The notes below the pieces were generated by a model, which saw only the letters and a program-made list of their open reading frames with translations, was not told the DNA's origin and did not search any database. A stretch of DNA of 64,000 bases from Paracoccus amoyensis (GTDB lineage: Bacteria; Pseudomonadota; Alphaproteobacteria; Rhodobacterales; Rhodobacteraceae). Within the stretch, counting starts at the first letter, position 1. Every line of letters begins with the position of its first letter. Where the stretch lies: contig NZ_JACOQL010000004.1 of the NCBI RefSeq assembly GCF_014490725.1, positions 62,001 to 126,000 on the forward strand. Direction: 5' to 3'. Shown one piece after another: positions 40,385 through 49,767 of the stretch. The position numbers and the translations under genes were made by a program.

Positions 40385-40843
40385 ATGACCAGTTTTACTG
40401 TGAACGGTCGAGACGTCGATCTCGACATTGATCCCGACACTCCACTTCTTTGGGTTCTGCGCGATGAATTGCGCCTGACGGGCACCAAGTTCGGCTGCGG
40501 CGTTGCCCAATGCGGCGCTTGCACCGTGATGCTGGACGGCATGCCGCGACGATCCTGTGTGACACCGATCTCGATGGTCGAAGGTAGCGAAGTGACCACC
40601 ATCGAAGGCATGGAAGGCCCGGAAATCACGGCGGTGCAAACCGCGTGGGAAGCGATTGACGTGCCGCAATGCGGGTGGTGTCAGTCCGGGCAGGTCATGT
40701 CGGCGACCGCACTGTTGCAGCAAATCCCAAGCCCGACGGATGAAGATATCAACAATGCGATGGCCGGGAATGTCTGCCGCTGCGCCACCTATGTGCGCAT
40801 CCGTCAGGCGATCCACGACGCCGCCAAAACGCTGGAGGGTTAA
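40385..40843 (+). CDS. iorA: Molybdenum hydroxylase small subunit, two [2Fe-2S] clusters (IorA type)
   Basis: 152 residues. Plant-type cluster ligands Cys 38, 43, 46 and 58, and second-cluster ligands Cys 96, 99, 131 and 133. It has no signal peptide; family members travel with the large subunit, which has a Tat signal. It passes electrons from the molybdenum centre to an outside acceptor; there is no FAD subunit in this operon, as expected for isoquinoline 1-oxidoreductase-type or aldehyde oxidoreductase-type enzymes. Substrate unknown. Confidence 0.9.
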   Translation: MTSFTVNGRDVDLDIDPDTPLLWVLRDELRLTGTKFGCGVAQCGACTVMLDGMPRRSCVTPISMVEGSEVTTIEGMEGPEITAVQTAWEAIDVPQCGWCQSGQVMSATALLQQIPSPTDEDINNAMAGNVCRCATYVRIRQAIHDAAKTLEG

Positions 40844-40846
40844 GCC

Positions 40847-43009
40847 ATGACTGCCATGCAGACGACTCGCCGTGGGTTCCTTGCAGGCGGGGCGGGGCTG
40901 ATGCTGGCCATGACGCTGCCATTGGGCAAGGCCCGCGCACAAGCAGCCGCGGCCGCAGCGGAGCCTTTTGCCCCGAATGCGTTCATCCGCATTGCGCCGG
41001 ATGACACTGTCACCGTGATGATCAAGCATCTTGAGATGGGGCAGGGGCCCTATACCGGGCTGTCGACACTGGTCGCCGAAGAACTGGATGCCGATTGGGC
41101 GCAGATGCGGGCCGAAGGTGCACCAGCAAATGCGGCGGAATATTACAACAGCGCCTTCGGAACGGCGCTGTTGATACAAGGCACTGGCGGTTCCACCGCG
41201 ATTGCCAACAGCTATATGCAGATGCGCAAGGCTGGTGCGGCGGCGCGCGCGATGCTGGTTGCAGCAGCGGCCGAGGAATGGGGCGTTCCGGCCGAAGAAA
41301 TCACCGTCAAGGCGGGTGTGGTCGCCCATGAGGCTTCGGGCAAGTCGTCCGGTTTTGGTGCGCTAAGCCAGGCCGCAGCCGGGCAGCCGGTTCCCGAAGA
41401 TCCCCCCGTCAAGGATGCCAAGGATTTCGTGCTGATCGGCACGGATGTGCCAAAACTGGACACGGTCGCCAAAACCACCGGCAAGGCGGTGTTCACGCTG
41501 GATGTGTTTCGTGACGGGATGCTAACCGTCGTGGTCGCCCATCCGCCGAAATTCGGCGCGACCGTTGCCAGCTTTGACGACAAGGCCGCGTTAGAGGTTT
41601 CTGGCGTCGAAATGGTGCGTCAGATCCCATCGGGCATCGCGGTCTATGCGACCAATACCTATGCCGCAATGAAGGGCCGTGATGCGCTGACCGTTGAATG
41701 GGACGACGTAAACGCCGAAACCCGTGGCACCGCCGAACTGTTTGAGGAATATTCCAAGGCCGTGGCAGCGGGCGGCGTGACCGTCGAGGAAAACGACGAC
41801 ATCGCTGTGCTGGAAGATGCTGCGCAAATTCTGGAAGCCGAATACCAATTCCCCTACCTTGCCCATGCCCCCCTGGAGCCACTGGATGCGGTGATCGAGG
41901 TCAAGGAAGGCAAGGCCGACATGTGGTATGGCTGCCAGTTCCCGACCGTTGATCGCGGAACGGTGGCTCAGGTTCTGGGCTTGCCGCTGGAAGACGTGAC
42001 CATCAATGTCATTCTGGCGGGTGGATCGTTCGGGCGTCGCGCGCAAGGGTCTGCCCATCTGGCCGCCGAAGCCGCTGAAATCGCCAAGGCGTCCGGTCGT
42101 GACGGTGCCTTCAAACTGGTCTGGACGCGTGAAGATGATCTGAAAGGCGGCTATTATCGCCCGATGACTGTGCACAAGCTGCGCGCCGGTCTAGATGTCG
42201 ATGGCAATATCATCGGCTGGGAAAATGTCGTCGCGAACCAGTCCATCATGACGGGAACGCCGATGGAGGCGATGCTGCAAGGCGGTCCCGATGCGACATC
42301 GTTCGAAGGCTCGTCGGGCCTGCCTTACAATCTGGGTGCAAAGCGCATTGGCTGGGCGAAAATGGAAAGCCCGGTCAGCGTGCTGTGGTGGCGCTCGGTC
42401 GGGCATACCCATACCGGTTATGCCGTCGAAACCTTCCTGGATGAGGTTCTGGTCGCGGCGGGTAAAGACCCAGTGCAGGGGCGTCTGGACCTGCTGCCTG
42501 CGGATGCGGTGCGCGAACGCGGTGTGATCGAAAAGGTCGCCGAAATCTCTGGCTGGACCGGGTCGACCCGCGATGGCAAGGGCTATGGCATCGCCTATGT
42601 CAAAAGCTTCGGCACCTATGTCGCCGAAGTGGTAGAGATCGAGAACCGCGATGGCGTCCCTCATATCACCAAGGTTTGGTGTGCCGTCGATTGCGGCATT
42701 CCCGTCAACCCCAACGTGATCCGCGCCCAGATGGAAGGCGGCGTCGGCTTTGCCCTTGGCACCGCGCTGCACGACCGCATCACCCTTGCCCCCGGCGGTG
42801 AGGTCGAGCAGTCGAACTTCCACGACTATCCGATGCTCCGCATTTCCGAGATGCCAGAGGTCGAGGTGGCCATCATCCAAAGCGATGCCGACCCGACCGG
42901 CGTTGGCGAACCGGGCGTGCCGCCGTTGGCCCCCGCCATGGCGAATGCCTGGCGCGCGCTGACCGGAACCAAGCAGTATCAGCTACCCTTCAGCGGGGCC
43001 ATTTCATGA
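40847..43009 (+). CDS. iorB: Molybdenum hydroxylase large subunit (IorB type, Tat-exported)
   Basis: 720 residues with a twin-arginine signal ([22 protein letters not shown]) at the N-terminus, so the mature enzyme works in the periplasm. Molybdopterin-binding segments include [13 protein letters not shown] near residue 390 and the late [12 protein letters not shown] with the base Glu near residue 688. It is related to isoquinoline 1-oxidoreductase beta and periplasmic aldehyde dehydrogenases. It overlaps the cytochrome gene by four bases (ATGA). Likely substrates are N-heterocycles or aldehydes; sequence does not decide. Confidence 0.88.
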   Translation: MTAMQTTRRGFLAGGAGLMLAMTLPLGKARAQAAAAAAEPFAPNAFIRIAPDDTVTVMIKHLEMGQGPYTGLSTLVAEELDADWAQMRAEGAPANAAEYYNSAFGTALLIQGTGGSTAIANSYMQMRKAGAAARAMLVAAAAEEWGVPAEEITVKAGVVAHEASGKSSGFGALSQAAAGQPVPEDPPVKDAKDFVLIGTDVPKLDTVAKTTGKAVFTLDVFRDGMLTVVVAHPPKFGATVASFDDKAALEVSGVEMVRQIPSGIAVYATNTYAAMKGRDALTVEWDDVNAETRGTAELFEEYSKAVAAGGVTVEENDDIAVLEDAAQILEAEYQFPYLAHAPLEPLDAVIEVKEGKADMWYGCQFPTVDRGTVAQVLGLPLEDVTINVILAGGSFGRRAQGSAHLAAEAAEIAKASGRDGAFKLVWTREDDLKGGYYRPMTVHKLRAGLDVDGNIIGWENVVANQSIMTGTPMEAMLQGGPDATSFEGSSGLPYNLGAKRIGWAKMESPVSVLWWRSVGHTHTGYAVETFLDEVLVAAGKDPVQGRLDLLPADAVRERGVIEKVAEISGWTGSTRDGKGYGIAYVKSFGTYVAEVVEIENRDGVPHITKVWCAVDCGIPVNPNVIRAQMEGGVGFALGTALHDRITLAPGGEVEQSNFHDYPMLRISEMPEVEVAIIQSDADPTGVGEPGVPPLAPAMANAWRALTGTKQYQLPFSGAIS

Positions 43010-43602
43010 AGCATCTATCAGCTATCTTTACCGCCGCGCTGCTTTGCGCGTCGCCGGTCTTCGCGCAGGATTCCCTGTCTGGCCCCGAGGCATTTGCGGA
43101 TATTGCGGATGAAACGGAACGCTCGGCCGCGATATTCGAAGAAATGGGCAAGGTGCTGACACATCCGCGCTGTCTGAACTGTCATCCGGTGACAGGCGGC
43201 CCGACTCAAGGCGATGATATGCGCCCGCATTCGCCGCCCGTGGTGCGCGGCGACGCTGATTTCGGCGCTGCCGGCATGAATTGCTCGACCTGTCACAGTG
43301 GCCAGAATGTCGAGTTTACATCTGACCAAGGCAGCATTCCCGGCCATGATCCGTGGATGCTGGCCCCGGTCGAGATGGGTTGGGTCGATGTGCCTTTGGC
43401 CGATATCTGCACCCAGATCAAAGACCCCGAACGCAATGGCGGTCGTGATCTGGAAGCGATTCATGAACACCTGGCCGAAGACGGGCTGGTTGGCTGGGCC
43501 TGGGATCCGGGCAAAGGGCGCACGCCGGCCCCCGGCACGCAGGAAACGCTTGGTCAGTTGACCCGCGCATGGATCGATACCGGCGCTGCCTGCCCAAGCT
43601 GA
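43006..43602 (+). CDS. Periplasmic di-haem cytochrome c
   Basis: The 198-residue protein has signal peptide [20 protein letters not shown] and two haem c sites, CLNCH (56-60) and CSTCH (93-97). The rest is rich in Pro and Asp. Coupled to iorB, it is the probable electron acceptor of the molybdenum enzyme, passing electrons to the respiratory chain. Isoquinoline-type enzymes use such cytochromes instead of a FAD subunit. Confidence 0.85.
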   Translation: MKHLSAIFTAALLCASPVFAQDSLSGPEAFADIADETERSAAIFEEMGKVLTHPRCLNCHPVTGGPTQGDDMRPHSPPVVRGDADFGAAGMNCSTCHSGQNVEFTSDQGSIPGHDPWMLAPVEMGWVDVPLADICTQIKDPERNGGRDLEAIHEHLAEDGLVGWAWDPGKGRTPAPGTQETLGQLTRAWIDTGAACPS

Positions 43603-43605
43603 TCC

Positions 43606-44505
43606 ATGGCACGCCTGGAACCTGATATTGCACGCGCGGGCGGAAATTCGCGCGTGGTCAGCATCTGCGAAAGCGAGGTGCCCTTGGCCTGTGCCTTGGC
43701 GGGCGGACGCGTTGCATTGGCCGTGATCACCGGCGTCGAAGGGGCATCCTATCGTCCGGTCGGCGCTGTGATGGTGGTTGATGAACAGGGCCAAAGCTGG
43801 GGCAGCCTGTCGTCGGGTTGTATCGAGCGGGACGTTATCCGGCATGCAGGGCAGGCACTGGCCGATGGGCAGAACCGCAACCTGCGCTATGGCAGCGGGT
43901 CACCGTTTCGCGATTTGGCGCTGCCATGTGGCGGTGGGCTGGATATTCAGATCGTCACCAATCCCGATATGGACGCACTGACCCTGACCCGTCAGCGATT
44001 GGACCAGCGGCATGCAGCTGTGCTGAAACTTGGTCCGCTGACGCTGAACATCCAGCCGCAGCCACGCTTTCTGGTCTTCGGCAAAGGCCCCGAGGCGCGT
44101 TGCTTTGCCGCGCTGACCGCGGCTGCTGGTTATCCGGTTCACATGTTTTCGCCTGACCCGAAAACCCTGCAAGGGTTTGAAAACGCGACCGGTCTAATGG
44201 GGCCGAAATGGCCGGGCGATGTGCAGGTTGACCCACGCACGGCGGTCGCACTGTTTTTCCACGACCATGATTGGGAACCGCCGTTGCTAAAGGCTGCGTT
44301 GGAATCCCCGGCGTTCTTTATCGGCGCACAAGGCAGTTTGCGGGCGCATAATGCGCGGTGCGACGCATTGGCGACCCTTGGCGTCGCGCCGCCGGATATC
44401 GGGCGGCTGGCGTCGCCTTTCGGCCTGATCCCCTCCGCCCGCGACCCGCGCACGCTGGCCGCATCCGTTCTGGCGCAGGTTCTGGAACGGGCGCGGCTGC
44501 AATGA
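43606..44505 (+). CDS. XdhC/CoxI-family molybdenum cofactor chaperone
   Basis: 299 residues with an N-terminal XdhC domain (ALAVITGVEGASYRPVGAVMVV and GSLSSGCIERDV, Cys in the conserved SGC) and a C-terminal Rossmann-type domain (RFLVFGKGPEARCFAALTAAAGYPVHMFS, and FIGAQGSLRAH). XdhC proteins bind the cofactor, help add its terminal sulfur and insert it into hydroxylases of the xanthine dehydrogenase family. Start ATG 43606 lies four bases after the cytochrome stop. Its stop overlaps the next start (ATGA). Confidence 0.88.
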   Translation: MARLEPDIARAGGNSRVVSICESEVPLACALAGGRVALAVITGVEGASYRPVGAVMVVDEQGQSWGSLSSGCIERDVIRHAGQALADGQNRNLRYGSGSPFRDLALPCGGGLDIQIVTNPDMDALTLTRQRLDQRHAAVLKLGPLTLNIQPQPRFLVFGKGPEARCFAALTAAAGYPVHMFSPDPKTLQGFENATGLMGPKWPGDVQVDPRTAVALFFHDHDWEPPLLKAALESPAFFIGAQGSLRAHNARCDALATLGVAPPDIGRLASPFGLIPSARDPRTLAASVLAQVLERARLQ

Positions 44506-45059
44506 TCACCGGCGCGCTGCTGCTGGCGGCAGGACAATCCCGCCGCTTTGGCGCGTCGGACAAATTGCTGGCCGAGCTGAACGGCGCGCCTTTGGTCAGC
44601 CATGCGGCGCGGGCGCTGTCATTGCCAATGATTCCGCATCGCGTCGCGGTCGTCGCCTCGGGCGATGTTGCCGCGATATTGCGACCGTTGGGCTTTGCGA
44701 TCGTGATGCAGCCGCAGGGCCGGCCGCAATCGACCAGCCTGTCGGCTGGAATCGCCGAAATGGAACGGCTTGGCGTGGCGCGCGCAATTGTCATGCTGGG
44801 AGACATGCCGTTCATCCAGACCGAGGACATTGCCCGCCTGCTGGTTTTCCCCGCCGATCAGCCTGCCAGTGCTTGGGCCGCCAATGCCCCGATGCCACCT
44901 GCGATCTTTCCCAAAAGCTGGTTCCCCCGACTTGCCGCGTTGACCGGGGATCGCGGGGCGGGCGCGCTGTTGAAGGATTTGCCGGCGGACGCGCGCCTGA
45001 CGCTGCCCGCCGAACGATTGCGCGATATTGATCGGCCCGAGGATTTACCCACGGGCTGA
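44502..45059 (+). CDS. MobA-like nucleotidyltransferase, probable molybdopterin cytidylyltransferase (MocA type)
   Basis: 185 residues. N-terminal nucleotide-binding LLLAAGQSRRFGASDKLL and a central metal-binding IVMLGDMPFI. The family joins CMP (or GMP) to molybdopterin; enzymes of the xanthine dehydrogenase type in bacteria use the cytosine dinucleotide form, and MocA-type proteins are usually paired with XdhC, as here. It ends the five-gene operon and converges with the FAH-family gene only 15 bases away, with no hairpin between. Confidence 0.82.
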   Translation: MITGALLLAAGQSRRFGASDKLLAELNGAPLVSHAARALSLPMIPHRVAVVASGDVAAILRPLGFAIVMQPQGRPQSTSLSAGIAEMERLGVARAIVMLGDMPFIQTEDIARLLVFPADQPASAWAANAPMPPAIFPKSWFPRLAALTGDRGAGALLKDLPADARLTLPAERLRDIDRPEDLPTG

Positions 45060-45074
45060 CTGCGTCAAAGGGGT

Positions 45075-46202
45075 TTACAGCAACCCCGCCTTTGCCAGGT
45101 CCGCCATCAATGATCGGGTGCCATAGGTCCATGCCGGGCATTCGGTCGAAAGCCTGACCGTGTTGACCAGCGCCCCCAGGGAGGGGGTGGAAATGGTCAC
45201 GGTATCGCCCAGCTTGTGGGTAAAGCCCTTGCCTTCACCGCCACGATCCTGAACCGGGGCGAACATCGTGCCCAGATACAGCACCAACCCGTCGGGATAT
45301 TGGTGGTGGTCGCCGATGGCGGCTGCGACCAGCGATTCAGGGCTGCGGGAAATCTGGCTCATGGAGGATGCGCCGTTCAGGACAAAGCCGTCCTGCCCCT
45401 TCACCTCTAACGCAATATCCATTGCCTTGACCATATCCAGCGTGAAGCCATCATCGAACAGCCGGATGAACGGGCCAAGCGCGGCCGAGGCGTTGTTGTC
45501 CTTGGCCTTGCCCAGCAGCAGGGCCGAGCGTCCCTCGACATCGCGCAGGTTCACGTCATTGCCCAGCGTCGCACCGATAATGCGACCGTGCGAGGTGACG
45601 ACCATCGCGACCTCTGGTTCGGGGTTGTTCCATGACGACACCGGATGCAGACCTATATCCGCGCCATGCCCAACGCTGGCCATGGGCTGACATTTGGTGA
45701 ATATCTCGGCGTCAGGCCCGATGCCGACCTCCAGATACTGGCTCCAGACGCCGCGTTCGATCAGCTTGGCCTTCACGGCCATCGCCGCGTCGGAACCGGG
45801 TTCCAGATCGGACAGATCGTCCCCGATCAGGCCAAGGATATCCTGCCGCAGCGCATCGGCCCGCGACGCGTCGCCCTTGGCCTGCTCCTCGATCACACGC
45901 TCAAGCAGGCTGACCACAAAGGTCACGCCAGAGGCTTTGACGGCTTGCAGATCAATCGGAGACAGCAAGGTTGCGCCCTTCGCTGTGCCGCTGAGCAAGG
46001 CGTCCAGATCGGCGATCGGCGTGCCTGTGGCCGACCTGACATAGCCCGTCGGGTCGTCCATTTCGCAAATGTCGCGGACGGTTGGTGCGGTTTTCGACGT
46101 GATGTCGATGGCCTTGCCGCCCCGCAGGGTGACGATCCGGGGATGGCCGCCTTCGGACAGTCGCACGCGGCCCAGAAAGATGCCTTCGTCGTAGATACTC
46201 AT
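45075..46202 (-). CDS. FAH-family 2-keto-3-deoxy sugar acid dehydratase (XylX-like)
   Basis: 375 residues. The C-terminal FAH domain has the metal ligands in SSWNNPEPEVAMVV and GNDVNLRDVEGRSALL, and KDNNASAALGPF and HQYPDGLVLYLGTMFAP. The order and spacing match, from memory, Caulobacter XylX, the 2-keto-3-deoxy-D-xylonate dehydratase of the Weimberg pathway. It is the last gene of a minus-strand unit with two dehydrogenases and a LacI regulator, and lies opposite a XylD-like dehydratase in the same locus. It probably dehydrates the ketodeoxy acid made by that enzyme to an alpha-keto semialdehyde. Exact chain length of the substrate is not readable. Confidence 0.82.
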   Translation of the reverse strand: MSIYDEGIFLGRVRLSEGGHPRIVTLRGGKAIDITSKTAPTVRDICEMDDPTGYVRSATGTPIADLDALLSGTAKGATLLSPIDLQAVKASGVTFVVSLLERVIEEQAKGDASRADALRQDILGLIGDDLSDLEPGSDAAMAVKAKLIERGVWSQYLEVGIGPDAEIFTKCQPMASVGHGADIGLHPVSSWNNPEPEVAMVVTSHGRIIGATLGNDVNLRDVEGRSALLLGKAKDNNASAALGPFIRLFDDGFTLDMVKAMDIALEVKGQDGFVLNGASSMSQISRSPESLVAAAIGDHHQYPDGLVLYLGTMFAPVQDRGGEGKGFTHKLGDTVTISTPSLGALVNTVRLSTECPAWTYGTRSLMADLAKAGLL

Positions 46203-46207
46203 TGCCT

Positions 46208-46960
46208 TTACCCCCGGCCCACAAAGGGCATCTGCGTGGCCATGACGGTCATGGTCAGCGTGTTGGCATCCAGCGGCAGCCCCGCCATATAGCTGACCGC
46301 GTCCGAGATATGGGTGACGTTGATCGTCGGTTCGACTGCCATGGACCCGTCGGGTTGCAATACGCCCGAGGCCATGCGTTCGGTCATGTCAGTGCCTGCA
46401 TTGCCAATGTCGATTTGCCCGACCGCGATGTTGTAACGGCGACCGTCCAGCGCGGATGCGCGGGTCAGCCCGGCGATGCCCGCCTTGGTCGCAGCATAGG
46501 GGGATGCTTGCGGGCGCGGCATCGTGACCGAGATCGAGCCGTTATTGATGATCCGGCCCCCTTGCGGATCTTGTGCCTTGAACTGCCGAAAGGCGAATTG
46601 CGTGCAGAAGAACGCGCCCGACAGGTTCACGCCAATGACGCGGTCCCAGTCCTCGGCGGTGATATCTTCCAGCGGAACGCTTTGGTTGTTCATGCCCGCA
46701 TTGTTCACCAACAGGTCAAGCCGCCCCCATTTGCCGATCACCTCGGCAAAGGCCGCCTCGACCGCCGCGCGGTCACTGATATTGACGGCGACGGATTGGA
46801 TGCCTTCGCCGGATGGATCAATCTCTGCCCCGGCTGCGTCCAGAACGTCCCTGCGGCGGCCGAACAGGGCCACGGCAAAGCCGTCGGCGTGCAGACGTTT
46901 GGCGATAGCCTTGCCGATACCGGTGCCGCCGCCGGTGACGATTGCGATGCGCTTGCTCAT
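46208..46960 (-). CDS. Short-chain dehydrogenase/reductase (sugar or sugar-acid dehydrogenase)
   Basis: The 250-residue classical SDR has NAD(P)-binding TGGGTGIGKAI near residue 9, NNAGM near 87, and the catalytic YAATK near 154. It overlaps the epimerase-like gene upstream by four bases and is followed after five bases by the XylX-like gene. In such clusters one SDR oxidises a sugar to a lactone, or a sugar acid to a keto-acid. Which is done here is inferred only from location. Confidence 0.82.
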   Translation of the reverse strand: MSKRIAIVTGGGTGIGKAIAKRLHADGFAVALFGRRRDVLDAAGAEIDPSGEGIQSVAVNISDRAAVEAAFAEVIGKWGRLDLLVNNAGMNNQSVPLEDITAEDWDRVIGVNLSGAFFCTQFAFRQFKAQDPQGGRIINNGSISVTMPRPQASPYAATKAGIAGLTRASALDGRRYNIAVGQIDIGNAGTDMTERMASGVLQPDGSMAVEPTINVTHISDAVSYMAGLPLDANTLTMTVMATQMPFVGRG

Positions 46961-47946
46961 TTGGGAAGCTCTCCGCCCAGTTCGTCGTCGATATGGATGC
47001 GGATGATTTCGTCAAATGAGGATTCCGCCTTGAAGCCCAACGACATCGCGCGAGAGGCGTCGAAATCCTTGGCCCAGCCTTCGACCATTTCGGTAATCAT
47101 CGCATCGGGTTCCTTGCGGATCAGGGCGACAGCCTTGTCGCCTGCAACGCGGCGCAATGCCTCGATCTGTTCGCCGACGGTGGCAGACAGGCCGGGCATG
47201 TTCAGGTTGCGGCGTGTGCCCAGCGACGCGGTGTCCATTTCGGCGGCGTGCAGCAGAAAACCCACGGCGGCACGTGGGCTGGCATGCCAGTGGCGGGCAG
47301 TTTCATCGACCGGCAGAACGGCTTCCTGACCGATCAGCGGTTCGCGCAGGATATTGGAAAAAAAGCCCGACGCAGCCTTGTTCGGCTTGCCCGGACGGAT
47401 GCAGATGGTTGGCAGGCGAATGCCCACGCCGTCCAGAATACCGCGCCGCGAATAGTCGGACAGCAACAACTCTCCGATCGCTTTCTGCGTGCCATAGCTG
47501 GTGCGCGGCGTCTGGAAGAATTCATCGCCGATCTTGTCGGGGAAGGGGGCGCCAAAGACCGCGATGGATGAGGTAAAGACAAATCGCGGGCAATAGTCAG
47601 CCTTCTGACCTTCGGCCCGGATGGCGTCATACAGATAGCGGGTGCCGTCAAGGTTGATGGCATAGCCTTTGTCGAAATCCAGCTCTGCCTCGCCCGAGAC
47701 GATGGCGGCCAGATGGAAGATGACATCCGGGCGGCGCGAAATCAGATCGGGCGCGACAGAAGGATCGGCGATATCCACGACTTTTCGGGCAATTTCGATC
47801 CCATCTGCGGTGACGGCTTCCGGTTCGAACGCGTCGACCAGTTCGATGCGCTCAATATCCTTCCCTGCCAATGAGCCGCTCGCAATCAGGGCGCTGGTCA
47901 GCTTGCGCCCCACCATCCCCGCAGCTCCGATAATCAGAATTTTCAT
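46957..47946 (-). CDS. NAD-dependent epimerase/dehydratase-type enzyme, D-erythronate dehydrogenase (DenD)-like
   Basis: The 329-residue extended SDR has GAAGMVGRKL (7-16), a SSIAVFGAP segment and catalytic SYGTQK near residue 150. Overall it resembles DenD, which oxidises D-erythronate at C2 in tetronate breakdown, and uronate dehydrogenase-like relatives. The start overlaps the LacI stop by one base. In this locus it should act on an acidic sugar, or on a four- to six-carbon acid delivered by the TRAP transporter. Substrate unproven. Confidence 0.78.
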   Translation of the reverse strand: MKILIIGAAGMVGRKLTSALIASGSLAGKDIERIELVDAFEPEAVTADGIEIARKVVDIADPSVAPDLISRRPDVIFHLAAIVSGEAELDFDKGYAINLDGTRYLYDAIRAEGQKADYCPRFVFTSSIAVFGAPFPDKIGDEFFQTPRTSYGTQKAIGELLLSDYSRRGILDGVGIRLPTICIRPGKPNKAASGFFSNILREPLIGQEAVLPVDETARHWHASPRAAVGFLLHAAEMDTASLGTRRNLNMPGLSATVGEQIEALRRVAGDKAVALIRKEPDAMITEMVEGWAKDFDASRAMSLGFKAESSFDEIIRIHIDDELGGELPK

Positions 47947-48998
47947 CAGTGGTGGCCTCCTCTGCCGCCGGTTGAATTTCGGTCCGTGCTTTGACGGGCC
48001 ATCAGTTCGTAGCCGACGTCGATAACCGTCGGGTTTGGGTGTTCCCCCCGATTGGCGGAAATGATCATCTCCACCGCGCGCAGCCCCATTTCGTAACGCT
48101 TGGTGCGAATGGATGAGAGGCTGGGATTGCTTTCCGCCGAATAGCCAAGGTCGTTATAGCCGATGATGCCGATCTGATCGGGAACGCGGATATGGCGGCG
48201 CTGGCATTCGAACAGCGCGCCAAGCGCCATGTCGTCATTGTTGCAGAACACCGCGTCGATATCCGGCGCCATGGCCAGAAAGTCCGAAAACATCTCGGCC
48301 CCGCGCGTGACGGATGATGGCTGCGGCGAGGTATAGATCAGATTGCCCTCATAAAGCCCGGCGGCCTGCAAGGCGTCGGCATAGCCCTGCAAGCGGCGTT
48401 GCGCCCGTGGGTCCATGCGTGCGCCGATAAAGCCGATGCGGTGGTAACCCTTGTCCAACAGATGCTGGGTCGCGGTGCGCCCGCCCGCGCGATTGTCAAA
48501 GCCGATCATCATGTCGATGGGATTGGGGCCGACATCCATGACCTGCACCACCGGGCAGCCAAGGCTGGACAGGATGGCGCGGCTGTTTTCCGACTGATCC
48601 ATGCCCGCGACAATCAGCCCTACCGGGCGCTGCGCCGCAAAGACCTTGATCAGCTCCTCTTCCTTGCGGGCGGTATAGCGCGAATTGCCAAGCTGAACCT
48701 GAAAGCCTGTATCCTCGATCGCCTCATAAATGCCGCGCAGGACATCGGCGAAAACCTGGTTCGTGACAGATGGAATAATCACGCCGATAATCGAGGTGCT
48801 GGCCGATGCCAGTGCCCGCGCCGCCTGATTCGGCGAATAACCAAGCCTTTCAACGGCCTCGGACACACGTGCGCGGACCTTGGGCGACACAACATCCGGT
48901 GTGCGCAAGGCACGGGATACTGTGATTGCGCTTACATTTGCTGCCTCGGCAACGTCCTTCAGGGTTACTGTCTTGTAAATATTCGAATTTTTCCTCAC
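47946..48998 (-). CDS. LacI-family transcriptional regulator of the sugar-acid locus
   Basis: 350 residues. N-terminal helix-turn-helix and hinge (TLKDVAEAANVSAITVSRAL, then YSPNQAARALAS) and a periplasmic-binding-like effector domain (IIGVIIPSVTNQVFADVLRG). It reads away from the TRAP operon, and two inverted repeats lie between them (49021-49034, 49043-49061). The GTG start at 48998 directly follows GGAGGA with almost no spacer, so a start a few codons further in is possible. It probably represses both units until a sugar acid binds. Confidence 0.88.
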   Translation of the reverse strand: MRKNSNIYKTVTLKDVAEAANVSAITVSRALRTPDVVSPKVRARVSEAVERLGYSPNQAARALASASTSIIGVIIPSVTNQVFADVLRGIYEAIEDTGFQVQLGNSRYTARKEEELIKVFAAQRPVGLIVAGMDQSENSRAILSSLGCPVVQVMDVGPNPIDMMIGFDNRAGGRTATQHLLDKGYHRIGFIGARMDPRAQRRLQGYADALQAAGLYEGNLIYTSPQPSSVTRGAEMFSDFLAMAPDIDAVFCNNDDMALGALFECQRRHIRVPDQIGIIGYNDLGYSAESNPSLSSIRTKRYEMGLRAVEMIISANRGEHPNPTVIDVGYELMARQSTDRNSTGGRGGHH

Positions 48999-49020
48999 TC
49001 CTCCCCCCGGAGCTATGCGT

Positions 49021-49034
49021 CATGATAGATCATG
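49021..49034. promoter_or_regulatory. Candidate LacI-family operator 1
   Basis: CATGAT-AG-ATCATG is a perfect inverted repeat with a two-base centre, 23 bases upstream of the regulator start. Confidence 0.45.
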
Positions 49035-49042
49035 TCATTGAC

Positions 49043-49061
49043 AATGATATACGCTATCATT
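49043..49061. promoter_or_regulatory. Candidate LacI-family operator 2
   Basis: AATGATA-TACGC-TATCATT has perfect 7-base arms around a 5-base centre. It shares ATGAT/ATCAT with the repeat at 49021-49034 and sits between the divergent regulator and TRAP genes. Confidence 0.55.
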
Positions 49062-49230
49062 TAACTTAATGTCCAGTCTGGTCCGAAACGAGAACGAATC
49101 TGTCGCCGTCATGGGCCAGAGTCATGGGCCAGAACTGAAATGGCGCGGGTGAAAGCCGGAGGCGCGCCGTAGGGGGAGGACATAACGTGCCCAGCACGAC
49201 GCGATTGGCCCGGCCGAGGAGCTGCCGGGC

Positions 49231-49767
49231 ATGAACACGCTTGTAAACGCTTTCGTCAAATTCGTTGAAGTCGTTCTGGTCTTTCTGATGGCCGGAATGG
49301 CGCTGATGGTGCTGCTGAACGTGATCCTGCGCTATGGCTTCAATTCCGGGCTGATGATGTCCGAGGAGATGAGCCGCTTTTTCTTTATCTGGCTGACCTT
49401 CATCGGTGCGGTTCTGGCGCTGAAGGAAAACGCCCATATGGGGGTCGAAAGTCTGGTGCGTCTGTTTGGCAGACGTGGCAGGGTGATCTGCATGGCGCTG
49501 ACCAACCTGCTGATCCTGCTCTGTGTCGGCGTGCTGTTCTGGGGCACCTGGTTGCAGGCACCGATCAATGCCAGCATGAAATCGCCCGTCGCAGGCATGC
49601 CGATGATCCTTGTCTACGGCGTCGCATTCTTTACCGCCGCCGGCATGGGGATCATCGCATTCTATCGGTTGATCGTGATCCTGACCGGTCGGGTGACAGA
49701 CGCCGAAATCGCGCATTTCGTGGGCGAATATGAATCGGTCGAGGAATTGGTGGGGCGCGGCGAATGA
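49231..49767 (+). CDS. TRAP transporter small membrane subunit (DctQ type)
   Basis: The 178-residue protein has four helices and the family's LRYGFNSGLMMSEEMSRFFFIWLTFIGA pattern near residues 35-62. It bridges the binding protein and the large permease. Its stop overlaps the large-subunit start (ATGA). First gene of the plus-strand unit under the candidate operators. Confidence 0.9.
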   Translation: MNTLVNAFVKFVEVVLVFLMAGMALMVLLNVILRYGFNSGLMMSEEMSRFFFIWLTFIGAVLALKENAHMGVESLVRLFGRRGRVICMALTNLLILLCVGVLFWGTWLQAPINASMKSPVAGMPMILVYGVAFFTAAGMGIIAFYRLIVILTGRVTDAEIAHFVGEYESVEELVGRGE

